From: Deltaproteobacteria bacterium
Lineage (GTDB): Bacteria; Myxococcota; XYA12-FULL-58-9; JABJBS01
Assembly: GCA_018668695.1 (NCBI GenBank)
Contig: JABJBS010000417.1
Span: 1 to 33,296 of the forward strand
Direction: 5' to 3'
Length of the DNA: 33,296 bases
The notes under the pieces were generated by a model. That model had not been told where the DNA came from. It made no database searches and was given only the letters and a program-made list of their open reading frames with translations. The position numbers and the translations under genes are program-made. Within the stretch, counting starts at the first letter, position 1, and each line of letters starts with the position of its first letter. Positions 25,659 to 33,296 of the stretch are shown one piece after another.

Positions 25659-25700
25659 TATCAACCTCGAGCCTTAAGAAAGGGTTTAAATCAAGATCAC

Positions 25701-25729
25701 AGAATAAATCGCCAGGCCGAATAGAGCAA
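25701..25729 (-). promoter_or_regulatory. Candidate promoter of the PilZ gene
   Basis: Minus strand TTGCTC (25729-25724), 17-base spacer, TATTCT (25706-25701), about 43 bases before the ATG. Confidence 0.5.
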
Positions 25730-25805
25730 CTCTAACCACTAATATGTTAAAAAATAAGAACATTTTTTTGGCGATTCCGACGGCTACGGTTATGGGTCTT
25801 AGGGT

Positions 25806-26234
25806 ATGGCCACCAAACAACTTTGTACGTTTCGCTTAGCCGACCATCTCTATGGAATAGGTCTCGAAGCACTACAGGAAGTTACGCGCCATATCCCGAT
25901 GACTCCTGTTCCCGCCAGTTCAGCCTGGGTGGCTGGTCTTTTAAGTTTACGAGGGCAAATCATAACCGCTTTAGACTTACGTACCAGACTGGCCTTGCCC
26001 CCACGTTCACGAGAACAAAACCCAATGAACGTCGTCGTTCTTCACGACAAAGAGCTGGTTTGCCTCTTAGTCGACTCTATCTCTGACATTATTTTCGTGG
26101 ATGAAGAAGATTTTTGCCTACCCCCAGCAACACTGGACCAAGAGATGCAATCTTTTATTATTGGCGCCTATAAGCTAGACAAAGAACTCGTCGTAGAGCT
26201 AGATCTCGAAGAAATCATTCATGCGGCCAGATAG
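25806..26234 (+). CDS. cheW: CheW-like chemotaxis coupling protein
   Basis: Single CheW domain of 142 residues that normally links chemoreceptors to a CheA kinase. It shows the two-barrel CheW pattern: LCTFRLADHLYGIGLEALQEVTRH here only partly quoted, VAGLLSLRGQIITALDLRTRL (receptor/kinase-binding arginine in the SLRGQ loop), and CLLVDSISDIIFVDEEDF in the second half. Start ATG 25806 follows AGGG at very short distance; a TTGGCG-N16-TTATGG upstream (25768-25795) would give an almost leaderless message. No cheA, receptor or cheY is nearby, so it is an orphan. Its end overlaps the next convergent gene by 16 bases. Confidence 0.88.
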   Translation: MATKQLCTFRLADHLYGIGLEALQEVTRHIPMTPVPASSAWVAGLLSLRGQIITALDLRTRLALPPRSREQNPMNVVVLHDKELVCLLVDSISDIIFVDEEDFCLPPATLDQEMQSFIIGAYKLDKELVVELDLEEIIHAAR

Positions 26235-26590
26235 GATGCAAGAGACTTGTCGCAAAGTGAGATAAGTGAATCCAACGTCGTGGCTTTGTTCATCTGCGAG
26301 TCATTCATCACTTGCTTCCACTCACCCGCCATCACCACAAAAGCCGCGGGAAGAGCCGTATCTTGAAGGTTTTCCGGCATGGTATCTTTGTAAAGAAAAC
26401 GTGTCTTGAACGGTAACCCCTTAAGGTACTTGGCCCAGCCGCGATGCATCCCAAGATTCCCGTAGGTCACACTGCACAAAGAGCAAGCGTAAGTATTTGG
26501 GGAAACTATCTTGTGAACGTAGTCTATGAGAGCGTGCCCCACTCCACTTTGCGCGTTGTAAATAAAGCAGAGTTCTCTTTCTTGTCGCAT
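26219..26590 (-). CDS. Conserved small protein with a CxxC motif, function unknown
   Basis: A 123-residue cytosolic protein without signal peptide or membrane segment. It begins with a strand-like CFIYNAQSGVGHAL, has CSLC at 36-39 followed by VTYGNLGMH, then a mixed helix and strand region rich in Lys and Asp. The family with an FIYNA...CxLCxLTYG pattern is one I recall as a widespread uncharacterised protein, but no biochemical role is known to me; the CxxC could bind metal or serve as a redox pair. The start has AGGA eight bases upstream (GGATGAACG ATG). It ends inside the cheW coding end on the opposite strand. Confidence 0.75.
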   Translation of the reverse strand: MRQERELCFIYNAQSGVGHALIDYVHKIVSPNTYACSLCSVTYGNLGMHRGWAKYLKGLPFKTRFLYKDTMPENLQDTALPAAFVVMAGEWKQVMNDSQMNKATTLDSLISLCDKSLASYLAA

Positions 26591-26658
26591 CGTTCATCCT
26601 AAGAGTTCCAGGAGCTTATCTCCGAATAAAACAATTCATCAAACCGCTCACGCAGAAC

Positions 26659-27495
26659 CTAGGGTCTCCCACTGAGTTCTTCATCCAATTGAGCGACTGC
26701 AGCCTTTAGCTTAGACAAACGCTCCTTGGACAGCGACAAACGTAGAGACTGTTGCTGCTTGGGCAACCGGAGGGCCTCGCGCAAAGGTTTGGTAAACGAA
26801 TCCATTACAACCAAGTAATGTTTGTCCTGAAAATGCCAGATATCGTCGGAGCCTGCCCTTGGAAGGTTCTTTTGGATTTCACCCAGGTGGTCGTTCATAT
26901 AAGCCAAAAACCAGTCCCGGCGCTTTTCGTAGGGATGAAACCGAGACAAGAATCGAGCCGACATGCGTAAACTCACCGTTCGAGCGAGTTCATCCTGATA
27001 GAAAACATTCCAACCGCCTTCTTTTTGAGCCTGCTTGCTCCGTAAGTTCAACTTATCGTGCAAGAGTGCCAGTTCGTTCTGCCAAGCATCACAGTGTTGT
27101 GAACCGACTAGAAAAGCTGTGGCTCGAAGAAAGGCGGGAATCATACGGCGACTCAATGCGCCCTGACGAATCCCCCCGTCGAAGTGTCCCTCGCATAAAT
27201 GCTCGAAAGGCTGAACCGTAAGTCTGCCCAAAAGATTTTGCCGACTGTCACCATCGGACCGGCGACCGAGCCACAACTCGAACTCCCGCACCAAACCGGC
27301 TAAACTAAGCGTTAATTCTCGCTTATCGCCAGAAACTTGGCGACACGCGGCCTGAATTTCCTCAAGTGTTAAACGCCCTCTTCGGTCTCTCGCGGCCTGA
27401 ATAAGATGCGTCTCCTGTTTACGCAAAAGCTCTTCCAGGCGAGTCACGTGCGCGAGGGCAAACTCTTCGAATAAAGCATCTCTAGTTTCAGACAT
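26659..27495 (-). CDS. Hypothetical protein, function unknown
   Basis: A 278-residue, charged and mostly helical protein that I do not recognise. There is no signal peptide and no membrane segment. Residues 1-65 look like a helical region (ALAHVTRLEELLRKQETHL), the middle contains SRRMIPAFLRATAFLVGSQHCD and GGWNVFYQDELARTV, and the last 40 residues form a basic amphipathic helix with coiled-coil-like repeats (LSKERLSKLKAAVAQLDEEL). Aromatic and arginine-rich segments (RFLSRFHPYEKRRDWFL) hint at binding nucleic acid or a partner, but this is speculation. The start ATG 27495 lacks a clear ribosome site. The gene is read convergently with cheW and divergently from the haemoglobin gene. Confidence 0.7.
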   Translation of the reverse strand: MSETRDALFEEFALAHVTRLEELLRKQETHLIQAARDRRGRLTLEEIQAACRQVSGDKRELTLSLAGLVREFELWLGRRSDGDSRQNLLGRLTVQPFEHLCEGHFDGGIRQGALSRRMIPAFLRATAFLVGSQHCDAWQNELALLHDKLNLRSKQAQKEGGWNVFYQDELARTVSLRMSARFLSRFHPYEKRRDWFLAYMNDHLGEIQKNLPRAGSDDIWHFQDKHYLVVMDSFTKPLREALRLPKQQQSLRLSLSKERLSKLKAAVAQLDEELSGRP

Positions 27496-27590
27496 GTTAG
27501 GAGTTTAGTCGCGGGTGGTTAAAGTGTCTAGAATATCTGCCATTGAATTACACTCTTTCCTATTATCGTCGGATGGGCTACGCACCTCAC

Positions 27591-27995
27591 ATGAGCGATG
27601 AGAAGAACATAAGCCTCTATGAAGCCCTTGGCGGCGAAGAACCTATCCGGCGAATTGTCGATGGATTCTACGATTTCATGGAAACCCTTCCGGAAGCTAA
27701 GGAGGTTCTTGAACTTCACCCCAAAAACCTCACCAGCAGCCGCGATAAATTTTATTGGTTCCTGGTTGGATGGATGGGTGGACCCGACCTTTTTGTGCAA
27801 CGATTTGGGCATCCAAGACTGCGCGCCCGGCATCTAACCTTTCGCATTGATACAGCTGCCCGGAATCAATGGATGTTGTGCATGGAAAAAACACTCGAAA
27901 AAGAAATAGCCGACGAGAACATTCGTCAGCAACTTCTCGGTGCGTTTGGTCGCCTAGCCGACCATATGCGTAATACACCGGACAACCCCAGCTAA
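27591..27995 (+). CDS. Group II truncated haemoglobin
   Basis: Small 2-on-2 globin that binds O2, NO or peroxide with a heme; roles in NO or oxidative protection are known for the group but not shown here. In the 134-residue product from ATG 27591 the proximal histidine is His81 in RARHLTF, the B10 tyrosine is Tyr27 (GFYDFME), and Trp94 (RNQWMLCM) is the G8 tryptophan diagnostic of group II. The N-terminus matches MSDEKNISLYEALGG of the family; in-frame upstream starts (27543, 27573) add unconserved residues. The ribosome site is weak, so the start is a similarity-based choice. It ends 22 bases before the proline iminopeptidase gene. Confidence 0.9.
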   Translation: MSDEKNISLYEALGGEEPIRRIVDGFYDFMETLPEAKEVLELHPKNLTSSRDKFYWFLVGWMGGPDLFVQRFGHPRLRARHLTFRIDTAARNQWMLCMEKTLEKEIADENIRQQLLGAFGRLADHMRNTPDNPS

Positions 27996-28017
27996 ACTCT
28001 TAAGAACGGGAAACCCA

Positions 28018-28968
28018 ATGCATTTAGATGACATTCTTTATCCCGCCATTGAGCCATTCGAATCTGGCATGCTCGAAGTTGAGGCGCCCCACAAGATTTA
28101 CTGGGAACGCAGCGGCAACCCACAAGGTAAACCCGTGGTTGTCATTCATGGTGGGCCTGGGGGCGGAAGCCAGCCCGGTTATCGTAGCTACTTCAACCCG
28201 CTCAAATACTGCATTGTCCAGTTCGACCAACGCAGCTGTGGTCATTCAACACCGCACGCCGAACTAAAAGACAACCACACCATGGCGTCGGTTAAAGACA
28301 TCGAAACCTTGCGTAAGCACTTTGGGACTGAGAAGTGGCAAGTTTTTGGTGGTTCTTGGGGCAGCACCCTTGGCTTGGTATACGCTCAAACTCATCCTGA
28401 AAGGGTCTCCGAACTTGTTTTGAGAGGTATCTTTCTCTGCCGTTCTAAAGAGTTACAATGGTTTTACCAGCACGGCGCCAGTGAAATGTTCCCTGATGCA
28501 TTTGCGCCTTATCGTGACCATATTCCCAAAAACGAACAAGGTGACCTCATTGGTGCTTATTACAAAAGGCTTACCAGTAACGATGAAACCACGCGCCTTG
28601 AAGCGGCAAAAAAGTGGACGGGCTGGGAAATGGCAACGAGCAAGCTGATTCCAGATTCTGATTATCTAGAGAAGGCTAACGATGCTCATTTTGCGCTGGC
28701 CTTCGCACGAATCGAATGCCACTACTTTATCAATAAGATCTTCTTGGAAGAAAACTTCATATTGAACAACGTTGAGAAAATCCAAAATATACCCGGTGTG
28801 ATTGTTCAAGGTAGATACGATGTGGTTTGCCCCCCAGTGAGTGCTTGGAACCTTCACCAAGTGTGGCCGAAAAGTGAACTTCACATGATTGCTGACGCTG
28901 GACACAGCGTGGGTGAAACTGGAATTGCGCAGGCTCTGGTAGAAGCAACCGACCGGTTTGGCGCCTGA
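28018..28968 (+). CDS. pip: Proline iminopeptidase
   Basis: Serine peptidase of family S33 (alpha/beta hydrolase) that releases N-terminal proline from peptides in the cytoplasm. The 316-residue product has the oxyanion-hole motif HGGPGGG (44-50), nucleophile motif GGSWGS (Ser113) and acid and base at Asp268 (GRYDVVCPP) and His296 (AGHS), all as in the classical Neisseria/Xanthomonas-type enzyme, and the expected length. The usual DQRGCGRS is DQRSCGHS here, a small deviation next to the active site. GGGAAACCC lies just before ATG 28018. It may be co-transcribed with the globin gene. Confidence 0.93.
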   Translation: MHLDDILYPAIEPFESGMLEVEAPHKIYWERSGNPQGKPVVVIHGGPGGGSQPGYRSYFNPLKYCIVQFDQRSCGHSTPHAELKDNHTMASVKDIETLRKHFGTEKWQVFGGSWGSTLGLVYAQTHPERVSELVLRGIFLCRSKELQWFYQHGASEMFPDAFAPYRDHIPKNEQGDLIGAYYKRLTSNDETTRLEAAKKWTGWEMATSKLIPDSDYLEKANDAHFALAFARIECHYFINKIFLEENFILNNVEKIQNIPGVIVQGRYDVVCPPVSAWNLHQVWPKSELHMIADAGHSVGETGIAQALVEATDRFGA

Positions 28969-29118
28969 GCACTGCGTCAGATCGCAACACCAGCCTTTTT
29001 GGTTCTTTAAAGGTACTTTTTTCAACAATTTAAGACTCGCCAGGACTCCATTGACTTGGATGCTTGAAAATTTTCGCATAATGAGCGCGTCCGATTTGGG
29101 TTCATGTTCAGGCACCAC

Positions 29119-29136
29119 CTGACTCTTCTGAGTCAG
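29119..29136. repeat. Perfect inverted repeat in the arginase 5' region
   Basis: CTGACTC (29119-29125), TTCT loop, GAGTCAG (29130-29136). It is flanked by GTTCAT (around 29099-29105) and ATGAAC (29144-29149), which can form an outer stem in the transcript. There is no T-run after it, so it is more likely an RNA or operator structure than a terminator. Confidence 0.6.
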
Positions 29137-29216
29137 CATCTTGATGAACTCTTAAGGACGACAGTTCTTCAAACCACAATCTGTGCTTTCAAACACAAGA
29201 ATGCAGGAGAAGTCCC

Positions 29217-30131
29217 ATGAGACTATCTATTACTAATGTTCACTTAGACCTTGGCGCTGGTAAGCGTGGAACCGATATGGGTCCATCCGCTATCCATTTA
29301 GCCGGACTCGTTCCAAAACTAGAATCAATGGGTCACACCATCGTTGACACCAAAAGCTGCGGCATTGGTCTAGCCGACGTAAATGACCCACGTTACCCCA
29401 AAGCCAGATTTCTCGACGAAATTCACGAGACCTGCGCCTTCATTGCCAATCGCGTGAAGCAGGCCACAGATGACGGACAAACACCACTGGTATTGGGCGG
29501 TGACCATTCTCAAGCCATTGGCACACTTTCGGGGATGACCAATCACTATAAAGCGAAAAATCAGGACATCGGCGTTATTTGGGTAGATGCCCACACAGAC
29601 ATGAATACTCCCGAATCAAGTCCATCTGGCAATATTCACGGTATGCCACTGGCAGCACTGCTAGGTCATGGCCCCAAGAAATTGGTCGAGCTGGCCGGCG
29701 ATAGCCCCGCTCTCAATCCAGAGAAAGTTGTTGTCTTTGGCGCTCGCGATGTGGACGCCACCGAAATCCCATTGGTTAAAGAACTCGGCGTTCGAGTTTA
29801 CACGATGCACGAAATCGACTCGCGGGGAACCAATATTTGCGTAGCAGAGGCCATTGAGCGTGCTTCTGACAATACTGCCGGTATTCACTTGAGCTTCGAC
29901 CTCGACGGCGTAGACCCAAGCCACGCTCCCGGTGTCGGCACGCCGGTCCCTGGCGGTTTAAGCTTACGAGAGTCTCATCTGCTCTGTGAAAGCATTGCGG
30001 CAACAGGCAAGCTCATCGGTATGGAGCTTGTGGAGCTTAACCCGGTCCTCGACAATAAGAATGTTACCGGTGAATTGGCGGTGTGGTTGATTCAATCAGC
30101 ACTTGGCAAAACCATTCTTGGTTTGCAGTAA
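29217..30131 (+). CDS. rocF: Arginase
   Basis: Mn-dependent ureohydrolase converting arginine to ornithine and urea. The 304-residue product carries the binuclear manganese ligands in GGDHS (His97), DAHTD (124-128) and SFDLDGVDP (226-234), and the substrate-loop SSPSGNIHGMPL that carries the arginine-binding serine/asparagine of true arginases, so I prefer arginase to agmatinase. ATG 29217 follows AGGAGAAGTCCC. The 248-base region upstream is unusually long and structured (see the repeat entry). With allantoicase, it is a second source of urea in the window, though no urease is seen. Confidence 0.93.
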   Translation: MRLSITNVHLDLGAGKRGTDMGPSAIHLAGLVPKLESMGHTIVDTKSCGIGLADVNDPRYPKARFLDEIHETCAFIANRVKQATDDGQTPLVLGGDHSQAIGTLSGMTNHYKAKNQDIGVIWVDAHTDMNTPESSPSGNIHGMPLAALLGHGPKKLVELAGDSPALNPEKVVVFGARDVDATEIPLVKELGVRVYTMHEIDSRGTNICVAEAIERASDNTAGIHLSFDLDGVDPSHAPGVGTPVPGGLSLRESHLLCESIAATGKLIGMELVELNPVLDNKNVTGELAVWLIQSALGKTILGLQ

Positions 30132-30198
30132 CACGGTAAACTGAGCTACGAGCGTATCTGGATAAAGCCCCACAAACTCATTGGGAGAAGCTTACAAG

Positions 30199-31488
30199 AT
30201 GTCGCCACGCCGTATCACATACCTCCGTACTTTCTTACTCAGCCTTACTTGGGTCATAACCGCTTGCTCGAGCCCATCAGAGCCGGAAGCGGTTAAGCCC
30301 AAAGCCGAGCAACCTTCAAGTGTTGCTCCCGCCAACCCTGGAGAGCAACCAACTTTACTGCTCTCTCAAGCTCAGTTTGCGTATAAGAGCTTACCCAACG
30401 GGAAAAAAATCCCTCAGCCTGGCGCGGCAAAATTAACAATGCTCTCATTCAACGGGAAGAGCTTTGACACCACAGTGCTTGAGGACGAAGAGAGCCGCGT
30501 CTTTCACAAGGCGCTCTGCATTAACAAGCCTGACCAACCAAGAAAAATACTCACGCTTGCGGCCACTGGGGCCCACCTTAAAACTTGGACTTCATCAGGC
30601 GGACAATGGACTGGCCAATCCCACTGGAAACCTGAGTTTGGTGGAAAATGGGACCGCTTACGTGATGTTGAAAGAGGCGATATCAATCACGATGGCAAAG
30701 AAGAGCTCGTTCTCGCCACTCACGATCAGGGTGTTATTGCTGTAGCGTCACCCACCCAAACGGGCTGGGATATCCAGGAAATATACAAGCAAAAGACGAC
30801 GTTCATTCACGAAATCGAAATTGGGGATGTAGATGGTGATGGAAGGCTCGAATTCTTCGCGACTCCCTCTCAGCCCAACCGAGCCAACTCATCACAAGGC
30901 GGCGCCGTCATTGGTTTTTTCTATGAGAATAAGACCTATCGTCAGGAAACAGTGGCCCAATTTCCAAAGCGCCACGCTAAAGAAATCTTTGTGGGTGACA
31001 TTGATGGTGATGGAACGGATGAACTCTACGCATCCGTTGAGGCACAAACACGCAAAAGCGTCTCTGGACCAAGCGTAGTCAAGCCTCTCGAAATCCGTCG
31101 CTACGATCGCCAGAAAAACGGTAAATGGACCGGCGTAACCATTTCTACCCTCGATGGAGGCATCCAAGCCCGGGTTATTCTAGGCGGCGATTTCATGAAT
31201 ACCGGGAAAAAGCAGCTTGTGGTGACCACGATGAAAGCTGGTATTTTCGTCTTGGAACACGGTGAGAAAGCTTGGACTCAACACCTCGTAGATGCCAATT
31301 CTTCGGGTTTTGAGCATGCTGCTGGGCTTTTCGACATCGACTCAGATGGCAAACCCGAGCTCTACGTAACTGCCGATGACCAGGATGTGGTGAAACGCTA
31401 TCGCCACACATCCACTGGCTTTCAAGGCGAGGTTATTGGCCAGCTGATGCCTCGAGACCTCACGTGGTCCATTGAGTTCTGTCCCTGA
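30199..31488 (+). CDS. Lipoprotein with FG-GAP/VCBS repeats
   Basis: Predicted secreted lipoprotein of 429 residues with a beta-propeller fold. The signal peptide ends in the lipobox VITAC (Cys23) and is followed by a low-complexity Pro/Ser/Glu linker to about residue 50. Calcium-type repeat loops are seen in order: DINHDGKEEL, DVDGDGRLEF, DIDGDGTDEL, a degenerate DFMNTGKKQL, and DIDSDGKPEL. Such repeats form a propeller similar to integrin FG-GAP domains and are frequent in surface proteins of myxobacterial relatives; the ligand is unknown. ATG 30199 is chosen for the signal peptide; a TTG at 30181 is in frame. It follows arginase by 67 bases but does not look functionally tied to it. Confidence 0.85.
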   Translation: MSPRRITYLRTFLLSLTWVITACSSPSEPEAVKPKAEQPSSVAPANPGEQPTLLLSQAQFAYKSLPNGKKIPQPGAAKLTMLSFNGKSFDTTVLEDEESRVFHKALCINKPDQPRKILTLAATGAHLKTWTSSGGQWTGQSHWKPEFGGKWDRLRDVERGDINHDGKEELVLATHDQGVIAVASPTQTGWDIQEIYKQKTTFIHEIEIGDVDGDGRLEFFATPSQPNRANSSQGGAVIGFFYENKTYRQETVAQFPKRHAKEIFVGDIDGDGTDELYASVEAQTRKSVSGPSVVKPLEIRRYDRQKNGKWTGVTISTLDGGIQARVILGGDFMNTGKKQLVVTTMKAGIFVLEHGEKAWTQHLVDANSSGFEHAAGLFDIDSDGKPELYVTADDQDVVKRYRHTSTGFQGEVIGQLMPRDLTWSIEFCP

Positions 31489-31495
31489 TATCATC

Positions 31496-31524
31496 TTGTA
31501 GAAACCTCAGTACCGGCCTATAGA
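31496..31524 (+). promoter_or_regulatory. Promoter of the thiC transcript
   Basis: TTGTAG (31496-31501), 17-base spacer, TATAGA (31519-31524), placed 50 bases before the riboswitch. Confidence 0.65.
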
Positions 31525-31532
31525 GAATGTCT

Positions 31533-31570
31533 CCGGGCTCTGCTGTGAATCAAATCGCAACAGAGCTCGG
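31533..31570 (+). other. Hairpin between promoter and TPP riboswitch
   Basis: CCGGGCTCTG (31533-31542) pairs with CAGAGCTCGG (31561-31570) over ten positions with one G-U pair and an 18-base loop. It is not part of the conserved TPP aptamer and has no T-run. Confidence 0.5.
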
Positions 31571-31573
31571 AAT

Positions 31574-33296
<1,723 letters not shown>

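Noticed and set aside
28990-29030. Terminator after pip (GCC-T5-GGT region)
   Set aside because: Only a four-pair stem with T inside the loop; too weak to call.
28666-29139. Minus-strand open frame of 157 codons over the end of pip and the arginase leader
   Set aside because: Mostly antisense to a certain gene, no ribosome site and composition unlike a real protein.

Overview
The window comes from a free-living Gram-negative heterotroph with moderate GC content. It encodes outer-membrane-type lipoproteins, a TRAP transporter, a c-type cytochrome domain, CheW, GGDEF and PilZ proteins, and dense translationally coupled operons. The mix (a Geobacter-type citramalate synthase, FG-GAP lipoprotein, PilZ and CheW proteins, stand-alone MnmD) would fit a myxococcal/bradymonad or other deltaproteobacterial lineage. 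There is no rRNA or other marker gene, so that placement is a guess.

Layout. (1) Positions 1-2443, minus strand: a TRAP transporter, small permease - large permease - periplasmic lipoprotein, the last cut by the window edge. (2) 2611-14192, minus strand: a nine-gene branched-chain amino acid operon in the order ilvC - cimA - leuA - leuB - malic enzyme - leuC - leuD - ilvB - ilvN, with gaps of about 0-60 bases. Upstream, 14193-14530 holds a consensus promoter, a leader peptide rich in Val, Leu and Ile codons, and mutually exclusive RNA hairpins ending in an intrinsic terminator: a classical transcription attenuator. (3) 14658-17161, minus strand: ilvD, coupled behind a diguanylate cyclase gene with its own promoter. 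(4) 17669-22196: urate degradation, with membrane urate hydroxylase (puuD) on plus converging on an allantoicase - OHCU decarboxylase - HIU hydrolase - CitE-like operon on minus. (5) 22293-23189, minus strand: a CYTH phosphohydrolase followed by a probable frameshifted gene remnant. (6) 23372-25299, plus strand: mnmD and the MnmC oxidoreductase as separate overlapping genes. (7) 25278-27995: PilZ, CheW, two unrecognised genes and a group II truncated haemoglobin. (8) 28018-31488, plus strand: proline iminopeptidase, arginase and a VCBS-repeat lipoprotein. (9) 31496 to the end, plus strand: a promoter, a TPP riboswitch and thiC, cut by the window edge.

How the genes work together. The ilv/leu genes cover most of valine and leucine synthesis. 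CimA with LeuCD and LeuB offers a threonine-independent route to 2-oxobutyrate for isoleucine. No branched-chain aminotransferase or threonine deaminase is present. A malic enzyme gene locked into the operon could supply pyruvate, the common precursor of acetolactate and citramalate. The TRAP binding protein resembles 2-oxoacid-binding members, which would fit the neighbouring pathway. The purine genes cover urate to allantoin and allantoate to ureidoglycolate; allantoinase and ureidoglycolate lyase are not here. The strongest less-described signals are the ilvC attenuator, the malic enzyme inside the leu operon, the cyclase-ilvD coupling, the CitE-like protein in the urate operon, and a frameshifted gene remnant at 22293-22684. 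I did not find CRISPR arrays, IS elements, tRNA or rRNA genes.
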